From NCBI GenBank assembly GCA_964619885.1, contig CAZUGA010000017.1, positions 19,955-83,954 on the forward strand: 64,000 bases of DNA, given 5' to 3'. The translations under genes and the position numbers were made by a program. Below the pieces are notes generated by a model. That model worked only from the letters and a program-made list of their open reading frames with translations. It made no database searches and was not told the origin of the DNA. The stretch comes from CAZUGA01 sp964619885. Lineage in GTDB: Bacteria; Pseudomonadota; Gammaproteobacteria; Methylococcales; UBA1147. Numbering within the stretch: position 1 is the stretch's first letter; each line of letters starts with the position of its first letter. Of this stretch, positions 46,326 through 56,497 are shown piece by piece.

Positions 46326-47153
46326 ATGAGGCAACAGACGATTGGGTTTGTCGGTGGCGGCAATATGGCCACAGCGTTGATCAGTGGATTGATCGACGAT
46401 GGGTATGCACCTCAAAATATCTGGGTTTCGGATCTGGATAAGCAAAAACTAAATGTTTTAGCAAAACAGTTTGGGTTGAATATTACATCTGATAATCAAC
46501 ATGTCGTCGAGCATGCACAAGTATTGGTGTTATCTGTAAAGCCACAAACGATGCGCCAAGTTGCCGAGGAAATCAGTCAGCCGGTGTTGCGATTAAAACC
46601 AGTTATCGTTTCAATCGCAGCAGGGATTCGCGTCGTGGATCTTGCAAAGTGGCTGGGGGGCGGCGTGGCGATTGTTCGCTGTATGCCAAATACCCCTGCA
46701 TTGGTGCGCACGGCTGCTACAGCGCTTTATGCCAATGACCAGGTTTCAGCCGAGCAGCGGGATGTAGCGGAGTCGGTGATGAGAGCGGTAGGTTTAGTCG
46801 CGTGGGTTGATAAGGAATCAGCCTTAGATATAGTGACAGCGCTGTCGGGAAGTGGACCGGCTTACTTTTTTCTGCTGATGGAATCTATGGAGCGAGCCGC
46901 GTTGGAGCTTGGGCTAGATACCGAGACCGCGCGCTTGTTAATCGAGCAAACCGCTTTCGGTGCAACCAAATTGGCATTAGAGGTGGAAGGAGCACCCGCG
47001 GAATTACGCAAACGCGTGACATCACCCGGCGGTACAACGCAGTATGCGATAGACGTATTCGAGAAAGGTGATTTTTCCGATCTGGTTGGTTCCGCTTTGT
47101 GTGCTGCATACGAACGTTCGATCGAATTATCTAATGAGCTTGGAGGAGACTGA
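46326..47153 (+). CDS. proC: Pyrroline-5-carboxylate reductase
   Basis: 275 aa. It has the NADPH motif GFVGGGNMATALISGL, RCMPNTPALV and the C-terminal signature EGAPAELRKRVTSPGGTT. Last step of proline synthesis. Its stop overlaps the yggT start by one base (TGATG). Confidence 0.95.
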   Translation: MRQQTIGFVGGGNMATALISGLIDDGYAPQNIWVSDLDKQKLNVLAKQFGLNITSDNQHVVEHAQVLVLSVKPQTMRQVAEEISQPVLRLKPVIVSIAAGIRVVDLAKWLGGGVAIVRCMPNTPALVRTAATALYANDQVSAEQRDVAESVMRAVGLVAWVDKESALDIVTALSGSGPAYFFLLMESMERAALELGLDTETARLLIEQTAFGATKLALEVEGAPAELRKRVTSPGGTTQYAIDVFEKGDFSDLVGSALCAAYERSIELSNELGGD

Positions 47154-47728
47154 TGGGTTCGTCATATTTTGTTAATCCCGTAATATTTATAATAGATACG
47201 GTTTTCGCCCTTTATATATTGGCGATAATGCTACGTTTTCTTCTGCAATGGGTGAATGCGGACTTTTATAATCCTATCTCCCAGTTTTTGGTCAAGATAA
47301 CCCATCCCCCGTTGAAACTATTACGCCGAGCGATTCCGTCGATCGGGCGAATCGATACCGCGTCAATTGTTTTTATGTTGGTGTTGCAAATGTTGGCGGG
47401 TTTTTTGATTTTCACAATGAAAGGTGCGGTTACGCCGATTGGTGCATTGTTTGTTTGGGCGCTGGCGGAATTATTGACGTTGTTGATAAACCTTTATGTG
47501 TTTGCGATTCTTATTCAGGTCATTGTCAGTTGGGTGAACCCTGGAACCTATAATCCCGGCGTTTCTTTGATCTACAATTTGACCGAACCGATGCTAAGAG
47601 TAGTGCGAAATATTCTTCCACCTATGGGAGGTATAGATTTGTCGGCATTGGTGGTATTGATCGGACTTCAATTGATCAAAATGGTGTTATTACCCCCGTT
47701 AATTCAGGCAATCGAAATATTGAGTTAA
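47153..47728 (+). CDS. YggT family membrane protein
   Basis: 191 aa. Two YggT repeats, each with two membrane helices and a short amphipathic loop (YNPISQFLVKITHPPLKLLR and YNPGVSLIYNLTEPMLRVVR). YggT proteins are linked to osmotic-stress tolerance and to cell-division sites, but the mechanism is unknown. proC-yggT is a common pair. Confidence 0.93.
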   Translation: MGSSYFVNPVIFIIDTVFALYILAIMLRFLLQWVNADFYNPISQFLVKITHPPLKLLRRAIPSIGRIDTASIVFMLVLQMLAGFLIFTMKGAVTPIGALFVWALAELLTLLINLYVFAILIQVIVSWVNPGTYNPGVSLIYNLTEPMLRVVRNILPPMGGIDLSALVVLIGLQLIKMVLLPPLIQAIEILS

Positions 47729-47921
47729 GTTTGGTTGGCGTTCAGGTAAATAATGAGATATATCAGCTTATTGTGATGTCGAATTGGTTCCCACGCGTAA
47801 AAATAAAAAGATCATATTCACCCGCCTAAAAGTTGTTTGGTAGCAATGACCTACTATGGTTTTTGCGTGGACCATTATTACTGTTAATTTGAGTCTTCTC
47901 ATTCCTCCTTAGCAGTAAAAA

Positions 47922-47947
47922 TTAGACGGATTTCGTATTTCGTCTAA
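47922..47947. repeat. Small inverted repeat upstream of the dynamin-like gene
   Basis: Arms TTAGACG and CGTCTAA with a 12-base loop, about 60 bases before the gene start. A further CGTCTA lies at about 47983. It may be an operator or a transcript-end hairpin. Confidence 0.35.
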
Positions 47948-48008
47948 ACTTTCTATAGATCGTTTTTAGAGTCAAATATCCGTCTATGGGGCCAGGTGAA
48001 GTTTAGAC

Positions 48009-49985
48009 ATGACAAATACACAATTTAAAGAACAGTTACAGGTCTACGCGCAGTGGCGAGAGGAAAAAGTTGAAGCCATTGAACAATACCAAGCTTGGTT
48101 GGATCGTCATCAGTTGAATGACCCAGCGGTCAACGAAACAATATTGAATATTCTATCTGGATTACGTTCAGATCAGATTACCTTGGCGTTTGCGGCTGAG
48201 TTCTCACGCGGAAAGACCGAACTCATCAACGCAATGTTTTTTTCCGAAACCGGTGTTCGCCTTTTGCCTTCAACACCGGGAAGAACCACGATGTGTCCGA
48301 CCGAATTGCTTTATGATGCTGATGACGGCAGTTATATTCGATTGTTGTCAATTGAAAGCCGTCTTGAAGACATGTCGATTGCAGAATACAAAAACCGGCC
48401 TAGAAGTTGGATGCAGATCGACCTTGATAGTAGTTCGCCGTTGCAGATGCAGGAAGCTTTTCAAGAGCTTATCGCGGTTAAGCGGGTCAGTTTGGAGGAT
48501 GCCAAGCGACTTGGTTTGTACCACGAGGATATGGACGGCGGAGAAACCGAGCCACCAGAAACGGTAGAGATCCCGTGCTGGAGACACGCAATAATTAGTT
48601 TTCCACATCCGCTATTGCAGGAAGGCTTGGTGATATTGGATACCCCGGGGTTGAATGCATTGGGGACCGAACCGGAATTGACGATAAATATGTTACCGAG
48701 CGCGCAAGCTGTGATTTTTGTGTTGGCTGCGGATACCGGTGTTACCAAAAGCGATTTGGATATGTGGCGAAACCATGTGCGTGGTGCACGTAAAGGACAT
48801 AAGTCCGGGTTAGCGGTAGTAATGAATAAAATCGATGCATTATGGGACGATCTTTCCGGAGAAGAAGGGGTTGAAAAATCGATCCAATCTCAAATTCAGA
48901 CCACAGCATCTATTTTGGAGGTTGATCAGAAGGTTATTTTTCCGGTTTCGGCGAAACAGGCGTTGTTGGCCAAAGTTAAATCTGATGATGAATTGTTCAA
49001 CAAAAGCCGAGTGCAGGCCTTGGAAAGTTATCTTTCCGATGAAGTGCTTAGCGAACGCCAGGAGCTTCTGAATCATTCGGTTTCTAAAGGAATCGGTCGA
49101 ATGGTCGAGGACTCTGAGCGCGTTGTTTCCAGCCGAATTGAGGATCTGTCCGATCAATTGGGTAAGATGAGCCAAGTCGGTGGAGAAAATCGGGAAATGA
49201 CCCTGCAGTTGATGACCGAAGCTCGCGATGACCAAAGTCGCTATTTGACCAATGTAGAAAATTTTCAGGCGAGCCGCCGCGTATTTTCGGTACAGGCGCG
49301 CTTACTAGTCGAGGCATTGTCCCCGGCTAAAGCAGAAGAGATTATCAAGCGCACCAAGAAGCAAATGTCGGGAAGCCTAACCACGTTCGGAATGAAGAAT
49401 TCTATGAAGAATGTGTTTCAAGAGCTTAGCGAATTCTTCGATGAAGCTGTGGATTCGACACAAGAAACGCGTCGGTTGGTCAAGGCAATCTTTAAAAAGT
49501 TTCAGGAAGAATATGGATTTGAGACGGTTGATCCTCAATTATTTTCGGTAAAAAAATATCAGATCGAATTACAGCGTTTGATCGATGAGGGTGAATCGTT
49601 CAGGAACAGTGCGTCTTCAACGTTTATGGAGCAGGGGTTGGTGGTACAGAAGCTGTATACGTCCATTATCGCTCAGTCTCAGGATGTTTTTACCAATGCC
49701 CATAAAGAAGCATCGAATTGGAGCGCAGTCGTGCTCAGTCCCTTATTAAGACAAATCAAAGACCATAAAAAATCGATTGAAAACCGGTTGGATATGCTTC
49801 GAAAAATAAATTCGTCCAAAGAATCTCTGGAAAGTAATATTGCCAAGTTGAAAGCGGAATTGGAACCTCTGAATTCCCAATTTGAAGAATTAAAAGCGAT
49901 CCAGGATGCGATGCAGCTCGACCATATGGCTGCGCATAATGAAGAGCACGACGAAGCAATGCCGTTTAAGGAGGCATTGGCATAA
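48009..49985 (+). CDS. Dynamin-like GTPase
   Basis: 658 aa. GTPase motifs: P-loop EFSRGKTELINAMFF, switch GRTTMCPTEL, G3 DTPGLNALGTEP and G4 VVMNKIDALW. A long helical stalk (about 330-650) ends in a coiled coil. Bacterial dynamin-like proteins remodel or repair membranes, and some give phage protection. No second DLP gene is beside it, so it is not one of the tandem pairs. Membrane binding must be peripheral; no membrane helix is visible. Confidence 0.9.
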   Translation: MTNTQFKEQLQVYAQWREEKVEAIEQYQAWLDRHQLNDPAVNETILNILSGLRSDQITLAFAAEFSRGKTELINAMFFSETGVRLLPSTPGRTTMCPTELLYDADDGSYIRLLSIESRLEDMSIAEYKNRPRSWMQIDLDSSSPLQMQEAFQELIAVKRVSLEDAKRLGLYHEDMDGGETEPPETVEIPCWRHAIISFPHPLLQEGLVILDTPGLNALGTEPELTINMLPSAQAVIFVLAADTGVTKSDLDMWRNHVRGARKGHKSGLAVVMNKIDALWDDLSGEEGVEKSIQSQIQTTASILEVDQKVIFPVSAKQALLAKVKSDDELFNKSRVQALESYLSDEVLSERQELLNHSVSKGIGRMVEDSERVVSSRIEDLSDQLGKMSQVGGENREMTLQLMTEARDDQSRYLTNVENFQASRRVFSVQARLLVEALSPAKAEEIIKRTKKQMSGSLTTFGMKNSMKNVFQELSEFFDEAVDSTQETRRLVKAIFKKFQEEYGFETVDPQLFSVKKYQIELQRLIDEGESFRNSASSTFMEQGLVVQKLYTSIIAQSQDVFTNAHKEASNWSAVVLSPLLRQIKDHKKSIENRLDMLRKINSSKESLESNIAKLKAELEPLNSQFEELKAIQDAMQLDHMAAHNEEHDEAMPFKEALA

Positions 49986-50194
49986 GGTTTGATGAAAACG
50001 GATTTCGTCAAATGAATGGAATAAAAATTCTATAACGGGATCTGAAGACTGGATCAGAACTGTTCAACAGGTTTAGACGACATACAATCGGAACTATACT
50101 GAATATTAAGGTTCAGCCGATCGCAAACCTTTATAGTGTCTATTGGTTTGTGGGCGACACCGAATCGTCGCCAGAAATTGAAATTTCGATGATG

Positions 50195-50890
50195 CTAAAT
50201 TCTTTCGAAGATTAGGTCCCAGATTTGGTGCCCTAGGCGAATTCCCCGGCGCTCGAATTTGGTTACGCCGCGTTCGACCGGTTTTTGTACAAATTTTCTA
50301 TTGCTGGCCGTGTTTTTTAGTACGGTGCAGTCATTCAGGGTCTCTAACATTTGCAGTGCGTAATCTTCCCAGTCAGTCGCGCAGTAAAATCGTCCTCCGG
50401 TTCGTAATTTCTTCCCCACCAGGTCGGCGAATACCGGATTAACCAGTCTGCGTTTACGGTGCCGTTTTTTCGGCCACGGGTCGGGGAAGAAAAGGTTGAC
50501 ACCGTCAATGCTGGCATCTGAGATATTTTGATTTAGGATATCAACAGCATCTGCGAAGTATACACGCACGTTTTGTAGATTGCGTTCTTGTAGTTGCGCC
50601 AATAATCGGCCAATCCCGGGACGATGCACATCGATACCTATAAAATTTTTTTCCGGATTACGTTCAGCGGTTTCAACTAGGGTGTCGCCATTGCCAAAGC
50701 CGATATCCAGGATTAATGGTCCCGGGCGTGCAAAAATCGTAGAGGGGCATAATTTACCCGTTGGATCAAGACCGAATACATTCCAAAGCGAATTCAGCGC
50801 AGCTTGTTGCGAGGCTGTAATCCTGCCTTGCCGGCGTGAAAAGCTGCGGATATGTGTGGCAGGTTTTGCCAATATGTTTGTTATTGCCAT
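50195..50890 (-). CDS. trmB: tRNA (guanine-46-N7) methyltransferase
   Basis: 231 aa from ATG 50890; the longer frame to 50995 runs into thiG and is not supported. The SAM loop LILDIGFGNGDTLVE and the motif FPDPWPKKRHRKRR identify TrmB. It makes m7G46 in tRNA variable loops. It follows thiG at 37 bases, as in many gammaproteobacteria. Confidence 0.94.
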   Translation of the reverse strand: MAITNILAKPATHIRSFSRRQGRITASQQAALNSLWNVFGLDPTGKLCPSTIFARPGPLILDIGFGNGDTLVETAERNPEKNFIGIDVHRPGIGRLLAQLQERNLQNVRVYFADAVDILNQNISDASIDGVNLFFPDPWPKKRHRKRRLVNPVFADLVGKKLRTGGRFYCATDWEDYALQMLETLNDCTVLKNTASNRKFVQKPVERGVTKFERRGIRLGHQIWDLIFERI

Positions 50891-50927
50891 AATCGATGTG
50901 AATCTGCTACGTGTGGGTAGTTCTCGA

Positions 50928-51908
50928 TTAAAGAAACATTCCATCAATTGGTGAAGAAGCTGATGCGAAACGTTTCCTGGGCATCCGGCCGGCAAGAAAG
51001 GCTTCGCGGCCGGCTTCGATCGCTTTTTTCATCGCGGAAGCCATCATTATCGGTTTTTGTGCTGCGGCGATTGCGGTATTCATAAGCACTCCATCACAAC
51101 CCAATTCCATTGCTATCGCGGCGTCTGAAGCAGTGCCAACCCCCGCATCGACAATGATAGGAACTTTTGCGTTTTCAATAATCGTTAGTATGTTGTAGGG
51201 ATTTCGAATACCCAAGCCCGACCCAATTGGTGCTGCCAAGGGCATGACGGCAACACATCCAGCGTCTTCCAATTCACTGGCAATGATCGGATCATCATTG
51301 GTGTAGACCATCACGTCAAATCCATCCCCAATTAAAACCTCACACGCTTTGAGTGTCTGAATTACATTGGGGAATAGGGTTTTTTGATCAGCCAAGACTT
51401 CCAGTTTGACCAGTGAATGGCCATCCAACAGTTCCCTGGCCAGATGGCAAGTCCGGACGGCGTCGTCGCAATTGAAGCAACCTGCTGTGTTCGGCAAGAT
51501 GGTATATTCATCGGGCGGAATTACATCCAATAGGTTTAGCTCGCCTGGGTTTTGGCCGATATTGGTTCTGCGAATCGCAACAGTAACGATTTCGGCGCCG
51601 CTGGCTCCGACTGATTTTTGGGTTTCTTCAAGGTTGGTATATTTGCCAGTTCCGACTAATAATCGCGAATTGAAAGTCTTGTTTGCGATTATTAGGGGAT
51701 CTTCGATCTGGCCGCCGCCTATAGCTCGGACAATTTCCACACGGTCTCCGCAACTAAGTATGTGATTGTCATAGTGTTGACGGGGGATGATTTCTTTGTT
51801 CAATTCTACCGCGATTCTCTTTTTCAGGTAGCCTAGTTCGGCAATGAGATCGGCGATTGTACTGTCGGGGGCTACTGTATGATTGTCGCCGTTAAGAGTA
51901 ATGTTCAT
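50928..51908 (-). CDS. thiG: Fused sulfur carrier ThiS - thiazole synthase ThiG
   Basis: 326 aa from ATG 51908 (the frame extends to 51962 without conservation). Residues 1-66 are ThiS, ending in VRAIGGG. The chain goes on at once into ThiG (QIEDPLIIANKTFNSRLLVG), with the catalytic lysine in SLVKLEVL and the phosphate site IVDAGVGTASDAAIAMELG. Free ThiS needs a C-terminal Gly-Gly to be adenylated and made a thiocarboxylate, so the fusion must be cut or work differently. No internal start codon opens ThiG. Similar fusions are known in databases. Confidence 0.92.
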   Translation of the reverse strand: MNITLNGDNHTVAPDSTIADLIAELGYLKKRIAVELNKEIIPRQHYDNHILSCGDRVEIVRAIGGGQIEDPLIIANKTFNSRLLVGTGKYTNLEETQKSVGASGAEIVTVAIRRTNIGQNPGELNLLDVIPPDEYTILPNTAGCFNCDDAVRTCHLARELLDGHSLVKLEVLADQKTLFPNVIQTLKACEVLIGDGFDVMVYTNDDPIIASELEDAGCVAVMPLAAPIGSGLGIRNPYNILTIIENAKVPIIVDAGVGTASDAAIAMELGCDGVLMNTAIAAAQKPIMMASAMKKAIEAGREAFLAGRMPRKRFASASSPIDGMFL

Positions 51909-52185
51909 GGATCGAAAGGATTGGGTTGCCGCGCGCTTGGTTATTCGCTGTCGATCAATCATGTTCTACCATAACAGGTTCGGTTACGTCCATTAACTGA
52001 ATTTTCGCCGAGCATCGGCCTACGCGCTAATCAAACTAAAATATCAATATAAACAAGCCAGTTTTCCCGAAATGGGTGAAAGAGATGCATTTCAATATAT
52101 ACGGGTTGCGACGCTGTTCGGCTTTGACGATTGATTTTTTTAGAACAGGGTTACCGAGGATAATATCAATGCACGTTAAACCACA

Positions 52186-53295
52186 TCAATTACGAAGTTG
52201 CGATAATCGCAAATTTCGACGGTCACCGACGGCCGCAGCCAACTGTTCCAATACCAGAACCGTATCGTCCCAACCGATACAAGCATCTGTGATACTTTGC
52301 CCGTAGGTTAATTGTTGATTCTGCACAACTTTTTGATTGCCCGCATTGATGTGGCTTTCGATCATAACGCCAAAAATTTTAGGGTTTCCAGACGCCAATT
52401 GTGCGGAAACGTTTTGGCTTACATCCAATTGTTTTTCGTGTTGTTTGCAGCTGTTCGCGTGGCTGAAATCAACCATAACAACTTGAGGGAGGCCCGCTTT
52501 TTTAAGTGCTTCAGTGGATTGCTGGATGCTTTCCGCATCAAAGTTAGGCGTTTGTCCTCCGCGAAGAATTAGGTGGCAATCTTCATTTCCGTGAGTAGAA
52601 AAAATTGCTGAATGCCCACCTTTGGTTAGTGACAAAAAGTGATGTGGACAGCGCGCGGATCCAATTGCATCTACCGCGACACTGACGGTTCCGTCCGTTG
52701 CATTTTTAAATCCGACAGGGCACGAAAGGCCGGAAGCCAATTCCCGGTGAACTTGACTCTCGGTCGTGCGTGCTCCGATGGCGCCCCAGCTAATCAAATC
52801 GGAGACATATTGGGGTGTGATCAAATCCAGATATTCCGTACCGGCGGGTAAGCCAAGTTCATTGATGTCCAGCAATAAGCTGCGCGCAAGATGCAATCCT
52901 TTGTTTATGTTAAAGCTTTCGTCCAGATCCGGGTCGTTTATTAAGCCTTTCCAGCCGACGGTCGTTCTGGGTTTTTCAAAATAAACCCGCATGACGATCA
53001 TCAAACGGTCCTTAAGTTGTTGCCGAATTTCTATCAATCGGCCAGCATATTCCCGGGCGGCGACTGGGTCATGTATTGAGCACGGACCGACTATGGCCAA
53101 CAATCGGTCATCCTGACCAGATAGAATTTGCTGTATTTCCCGGCGTGCGTCGAAAGTCGTCTGAGCCGCAACTTCGGTTATTGGTAGTTCTTGGTGAACT
53201 TTTTCGGGCGATATCACTTCCTTGACATCTGAAATTCTGAGGTCTTCGGTGCAGTGTATATTTTTCATCGCCGTGACATTATCAGGTGTGTTCAT
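52186..53295 (-). CDS. aroG: 3-deoxy-7-phosphoheptulonate synthase (DAHP synthase, class I)
   Basis: 369 aa. AroG/F/H family: IVGPCSIHDPVAAREYA, VMRVYFEKPRTTVGWKG, and HGNEDCHLILRGG with VDFSHANSCKQH. The metal ligands (Cys, His, Glu, Asp) lie in these motifs. First step of aromatic amino-acid synthesis from PEP and erythrose 4-phosphate. Which amino acid inhibits it cannot be told. Confidence 0.94.
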   Translation of the reverse strand: MNTPDNVTAMKNIHCTEDLRISDVKEVISPEKVHQELPITEVAAQTTFDARREIQQILSGQDDRLLAIVGPCSIHDPVAAREYAGRLIEIRQQLKDRLMIVMRVYFEKPRTTVGWKGLINDPDLDESFNINKGLHLARSLLLDINELGLPAGTEYLDLITPQYVSDLISWGAIGARTTESQVHRELASGLSCPVGFKNATDGTVSVAVDAIGSARCPHHFLSLTKGGHSAIFSTHGNEDCHLILRGGQTPNFDAESIQQSTEALKKAGLPQVVMVDFSHANSCKQHEKQLDVSQNVSAQLASGNPKIFGVMIESHINAGNQKVVQNQQLTYGQSITDACIGWDDTVLVLEQLAAAVGDRRNLRLSQLRN

Positions 53296-53849
53296 TTCGT
53301 TTTTTCTCGACCAAAGGTACGTCGAATATTGTTCTAGTAAAACCCTATATACTAACGTGAATTAGTCACCAATGCCTAATCTCTGTATCCATGTTGAATA
53401 TTTTTGAATTTGATAATGCTCGGGATCGGGTTAAATTACGCTAGTAAAGTATTCAATTTCACCGTCTGGTTGAAGTTGAAACCGAGGGATCACAATCCTA
53501 TGTGAAAGGGCTGACAGACGCGTTTATTCTGCTATGGAACAGTATAAAAATGTAGTTTGTTCGATATATGGGATATGACATAGTTTAATTATTGCGCTTG
53601 TTTGTGTGCCGGTCTGTGGTAAAGTTTTGACCATTTTTGACGTGTTCGGTGCACCGGTTTTCTGAGTTAAAAGCTAAGTAGACAGGCGAGCCTGGCTCCT
53701 CAATGGTTCTGGTTCGAACAGGGACGCAAACCATTCCAATGAAGGATTTACGGATATTTTGACGGCCGTAACCCATTAACAGCGTCGGGATTCACCGACT
53801 AGCATAGTTCTTTTGTACCTATTGCTGGATAGAGACTAATTGACTGATT
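53296..53849. other. Intergenic region between aroG and the TonB operon
   Basis: 554 bases between divergent genes. No credible ORF, tRNA or strong terminator. It should contain the promoters of aroG and of the TonB operon, but no clear -35/-10 pair or operator could be assigned. Confidence 0.5.
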
Positions 53850-54635
53850 ATGAAATGTTATTTGATTCGATGTAGACGAATGATTGTATCGGCATTTGTA
53901 GTTATCGTGGCGACTTCATTTGTTCCAATTTTTGCAGATCCTCTCAATGACGCGATCCAAACGCAAGTTAAAGATAGCGTTGATGCGGTCCGGTCGCAAA
54001 ATAAGATCGACCAACTCAGTGACGAAACCCACAATATGCTTGCTGAGTATCGACAAAATTTAAGGGAAACCAAGGTCCTGGGCGAGTATAACGATCATTT
54101 GGCAAAATTGGTTGAATCGCAGGTTTCGGAAAAGACGTTGTTGCAAGAACAACTGCAAGAGATTGAAGTGACTAAGCGGGAAATCGTACCGCTTATGCTT
54201 AAAATGTTGGAGACATTGGAGGCGTTTGTAGGTTTCGATTTACCATTTTTACCTCAGGAACGGCAAAATCGCCTGGCGAACTTGCAAGAGTTGATGGTTA
54301 GGGCCGATGTAAGCACCGCAGAAAAATTCCGTCGGGTTTTGGAAGCTTATCAGGTCGAAAGCGATTACGGGCAGACTATCGAAGCCTATCGTGCCAATCT
54401 TAAAAGCGGTGATTCTGAACGACCGGTTGATTTCCTGCGCTTGGGGCGGGTTGCATTATTTTATCAGTCGTTGGATGGGAGTGAATCGGGTCTATGGAAT
54501 CAAGCGAATAAATCATGGGATGTATTGCCGGGCAAATATACTAAGGCGGTGCGCGATGGTTTGCGAATTGCGCGCAAAGAAGCAGCCCCGGATTTATTGA
54601 TGCTGCCGGTTCCGGCTCCGGAGGCGGTTAAATGA
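53850..54635 (+). CDS. DUF3450 protein, TonB-system accessory
   Basis: 261 aa. Signal peptide to about residue 30, then a long coiled coil (about 35-115) and a helical domain. DUF3450 genes lead TonB2-type operons (DUF3450, ExbB/TtpC, ExbB, ExbD, TonB, TPR), as here. It probably assembles in the periplasm with TtpC. It overlaps the next gene by 4 bases. Confidence 0.88.
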   Translation: MKCYLIRCRRMIVSAFVVIVATSFVPIFADPLNDAIQTQVKDSVDAVRSQNKIDQLSDETHNMLAEYRQNLRETKVLGEYNDHLAKLVESQVSEKTLLQEQLQEIEVTKREIVPLMLKMLETLEAFVGFDLPFLPQERQNRLANLQELMVRADVSTAEKFRRVLEAYQVESDYGQTIEAYRANLKSGDSERPVDFLRLGRVALFYQSLDGSESGLWNQANKSWDVLPGKYTKAVRDGLRIARKEAAPDLLMLPVPAPEAVK

Positions 54636-55969
54636 ATAAGTTGATTATCGCTGCATTGGTTTTGCTACCTTTTAGTTGGGTAAAGGCCGATCATATCGAT
54701 CTGGATAAATTGTTACGCGAAGTTAAACAGTCTCACGGCAAGGAATCAAAGATCAATCGAGAACGCGAAGCTCGATTTTTAACGCAACGTGGCGAGCAAA
54801 AGCGATTGCTTGACAAAACAAGGGCGACGTTGCACGCACAACAAAGTAGAACTGATGCTTTAAAACAAGCGTTCGATGCGAATGAGCAAGCGCTGGAAGC
54901 TATGGAGACCCAGTTGAAGGGCCAATCTGGCGAATTGGGTGAATTGTTTGGAGTGGTGCGACAGGTTGCCGGAGATACAAAGGCAATGATCGACAATTCG
55001 ATAACTTCGGCGCAGTTTCCAGACCGAATTCAGTTATTTGAATCCATTGCGGCAAGCAAACAAATTCCAACAATCGGTCAATTGGAAGAATTGTGGTATT
55101 CGCTACAACAGGAAATGACCGAGCAGGGCAAAGTGGTCAAATTCCCCGCCAAAGTAATATCCGCTGCCGGTGAGCCACGTCAGACAGAAGTTGTTCGTGT
55201 TGGCCCGTTCAATATATTTGCCGACGGTTTGTACTTGAAATATTTACCTGAAACAGGGGAAATGGTTGAGTTGGCCAGGCAGCCGGCGTCGAGGTATTTG
55301 GATTTAGCGGAATCGCTGGACGAAGCTGAGGGAGAGTGGTCTGCGGCCGGAATTGATCCGACTGGCGGTGTCATACTTAGTATGTTGGTTCGAGCCCCGA
55401 GTTTTACGGAACGAATCGACCAAGGTGGGGTCATCGGTTATATCATTCTGGTGCTTGGCGTAATAGGTCTAATTGTCGTTGTTGTCCGTATGGTCGATTT
55501 GGTCGGTGTATCGAAGCGGGTTTCTGCCCAATTGGATAATTTGGCGAATATTGACGATACCAACCCATTGGGACGGGTCCTAGCCGTTGCAAAGGATACG
55601 CAAGCGACTGACGTTGAGTCGTTTGAATTGATGATAGATGAGGCTGTGGTTCGAGAGATACCGCTGCTCGAGAAAGGTCAATCTTTGGTTAAACTTTTGG
55701 TTGCAGTAGCGCCGCTGCTTGGTTTATTGGGTACGGTGACTGGCATGATCGAAACCTTTCAGTCGATTAGTTTGTTTGGGACTGGCGATCCAAAATTGAT
55801 GGCAGGGGGGATATCTCAAGCTTTGGTCACAACGATGTTGGGCTTAATGGTGGCTATTCCTTTGTTATTTTTGCATAGCCTGATGGCGACTCGAAGCAAA
55901 CAAATGGTTCAAATCCTTGAAGAACAAAGTTCTGGTTTGATTTGTCAATCGTTGGAGAAAGTCCGCTAA
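54632..55969 (+). CDS. MotA/TolQ/ExbB proton-channel protein with periplasmic domain (TtpC-like)
   Basis: 445 aa. Signal peptide, coiled-coil periplasmic part (about 20-260), then three membrane helices with the ExbB motif APLLGLLGTVTGMIETFQSI. The length and arrangement match TtpC of the Vibrio TonB2 system, which is needed with ExbB2-ExbD2-TonB2. The last base of its stop is the first of the next ATG. Confidence 0.9.
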   Translation: MNKLIIAALVLLPFSWVKADHIDLDKLLREVKQSHGKESKINREREARFLTQRGEQKRLLDKTRATLHAQQSRTDALKQAFDANEQALEAMETQLKGQSGELGELFGVVRQVAGDTKAMIDNSITSAQFPDRIQLFESIAASKQIPTIGQLEELWYSLQQEMTEQGKVVKFPAKVISAAGEPRQTEVVRVGPFNIFADGLYLKYLPETGEMVELARQPASRYLDLAESLDEAEGEWSAAGIDPTGGVILSMLVRAPSFTERIDQGGVIGYIILVLGVIGLIVVVVRMVDLVGVSKRVSAQLDNLANIDDTNPLGRVLAVAKDTQATDVESFELMIDEAVVREIPLLEKGQSLVKLLVAVAPLLGLLGTVTGMIETFQSISLFGTGDPKLMAGGISQALVTTMLGLMVAIPLLFLHSLMATRSKQMVQILEEQSSGLICQSLEKVR

Positions 55970-56487
55970 TGAACGGTGGCGTGCTATTTTTTATCGACAA
56001 CCTGATGGATGCCGGCGGCACAGTTTTGTGGTTTATCATGTTGCTGTCATTTTTGCTCTGGTCACTGATTATCGAGCGGTTTCTGTATATGCGTTATGTT
56101 TATCCTGAATGCCGGCAACGTTGGATTGATACGTGGAAGACTACGACAGAGAAACATTCGTGGCGCGGGCACAGTATTCGGGCGTATTACATTGCTCAGG
56201 CGAAATTGGAATTGGGGAAAACCATTCCGATCATCAAAAGCCTAATCGCGCTATGCCCTTTATTGGGGCTTTTGGGAACCGTGACCGGCATGATTGAGAC
56301 CTTTGACGTTATGGCGGTAATTGGGACTGGAAATGCGCGCGCGATGGCCAGCGGGGTTTCGGAGGCAACGGTGACGACAATGGCAGGAATGGTTGTAGCC
56401 ATTTCGTGCTTGTATTTCAGTAAAAGAATAGAAGATCGAGTTGATGAAGAGGCGCGACATCTGGCCGATTTATTGACCTACGAATAA
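55969..56487 (+). CDS. exbB: ExbB proton-channel subunit
   Basis: 172 aa from ATG 55969 (overlapping the previous stop, TAATG). Three membrane helices and the motif CPLLGLLGTVTGMIETFDVM. It forms the proton channel with ExbD that energises TonB. Confidence 0.92.
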   Translation: MNGGVLFFIDNLMDAGGTVLWFIMLLSFLLWSLIIERFLYMRYVYPECRQRWIDTWKTTTEKHSWRGHSIRAYYIAQAKLELGKTIPIIKSLIALCPLLGLLGTVTGMIETFDVMAVIGTGNARAMASGVSEATVTTMAGMVVAISCLYFSKRIEDRVDEEARHLADLLTYE

Positions 56488-56497
56488 GGGTGTTGAG

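Noticed and set aside
48009..49985. Tandem dynamin anti-phage pair
   Set aside because: Only one dynamin-like gene is present, and its neighbours are housekeeping genes.
53690..53740. tRNA-like TTCGAAC sequence
   Set aside because: The T-loop-like heptamer is there, but the stem does not pair beyond three bases and no acceptor, D or anticodon arm can be drawn.
53585..53776. 63-aa minus-strand ORF upstream of the TonB operon
   Set aside because: No ribosome site and a composition like random frame; no family recognised.
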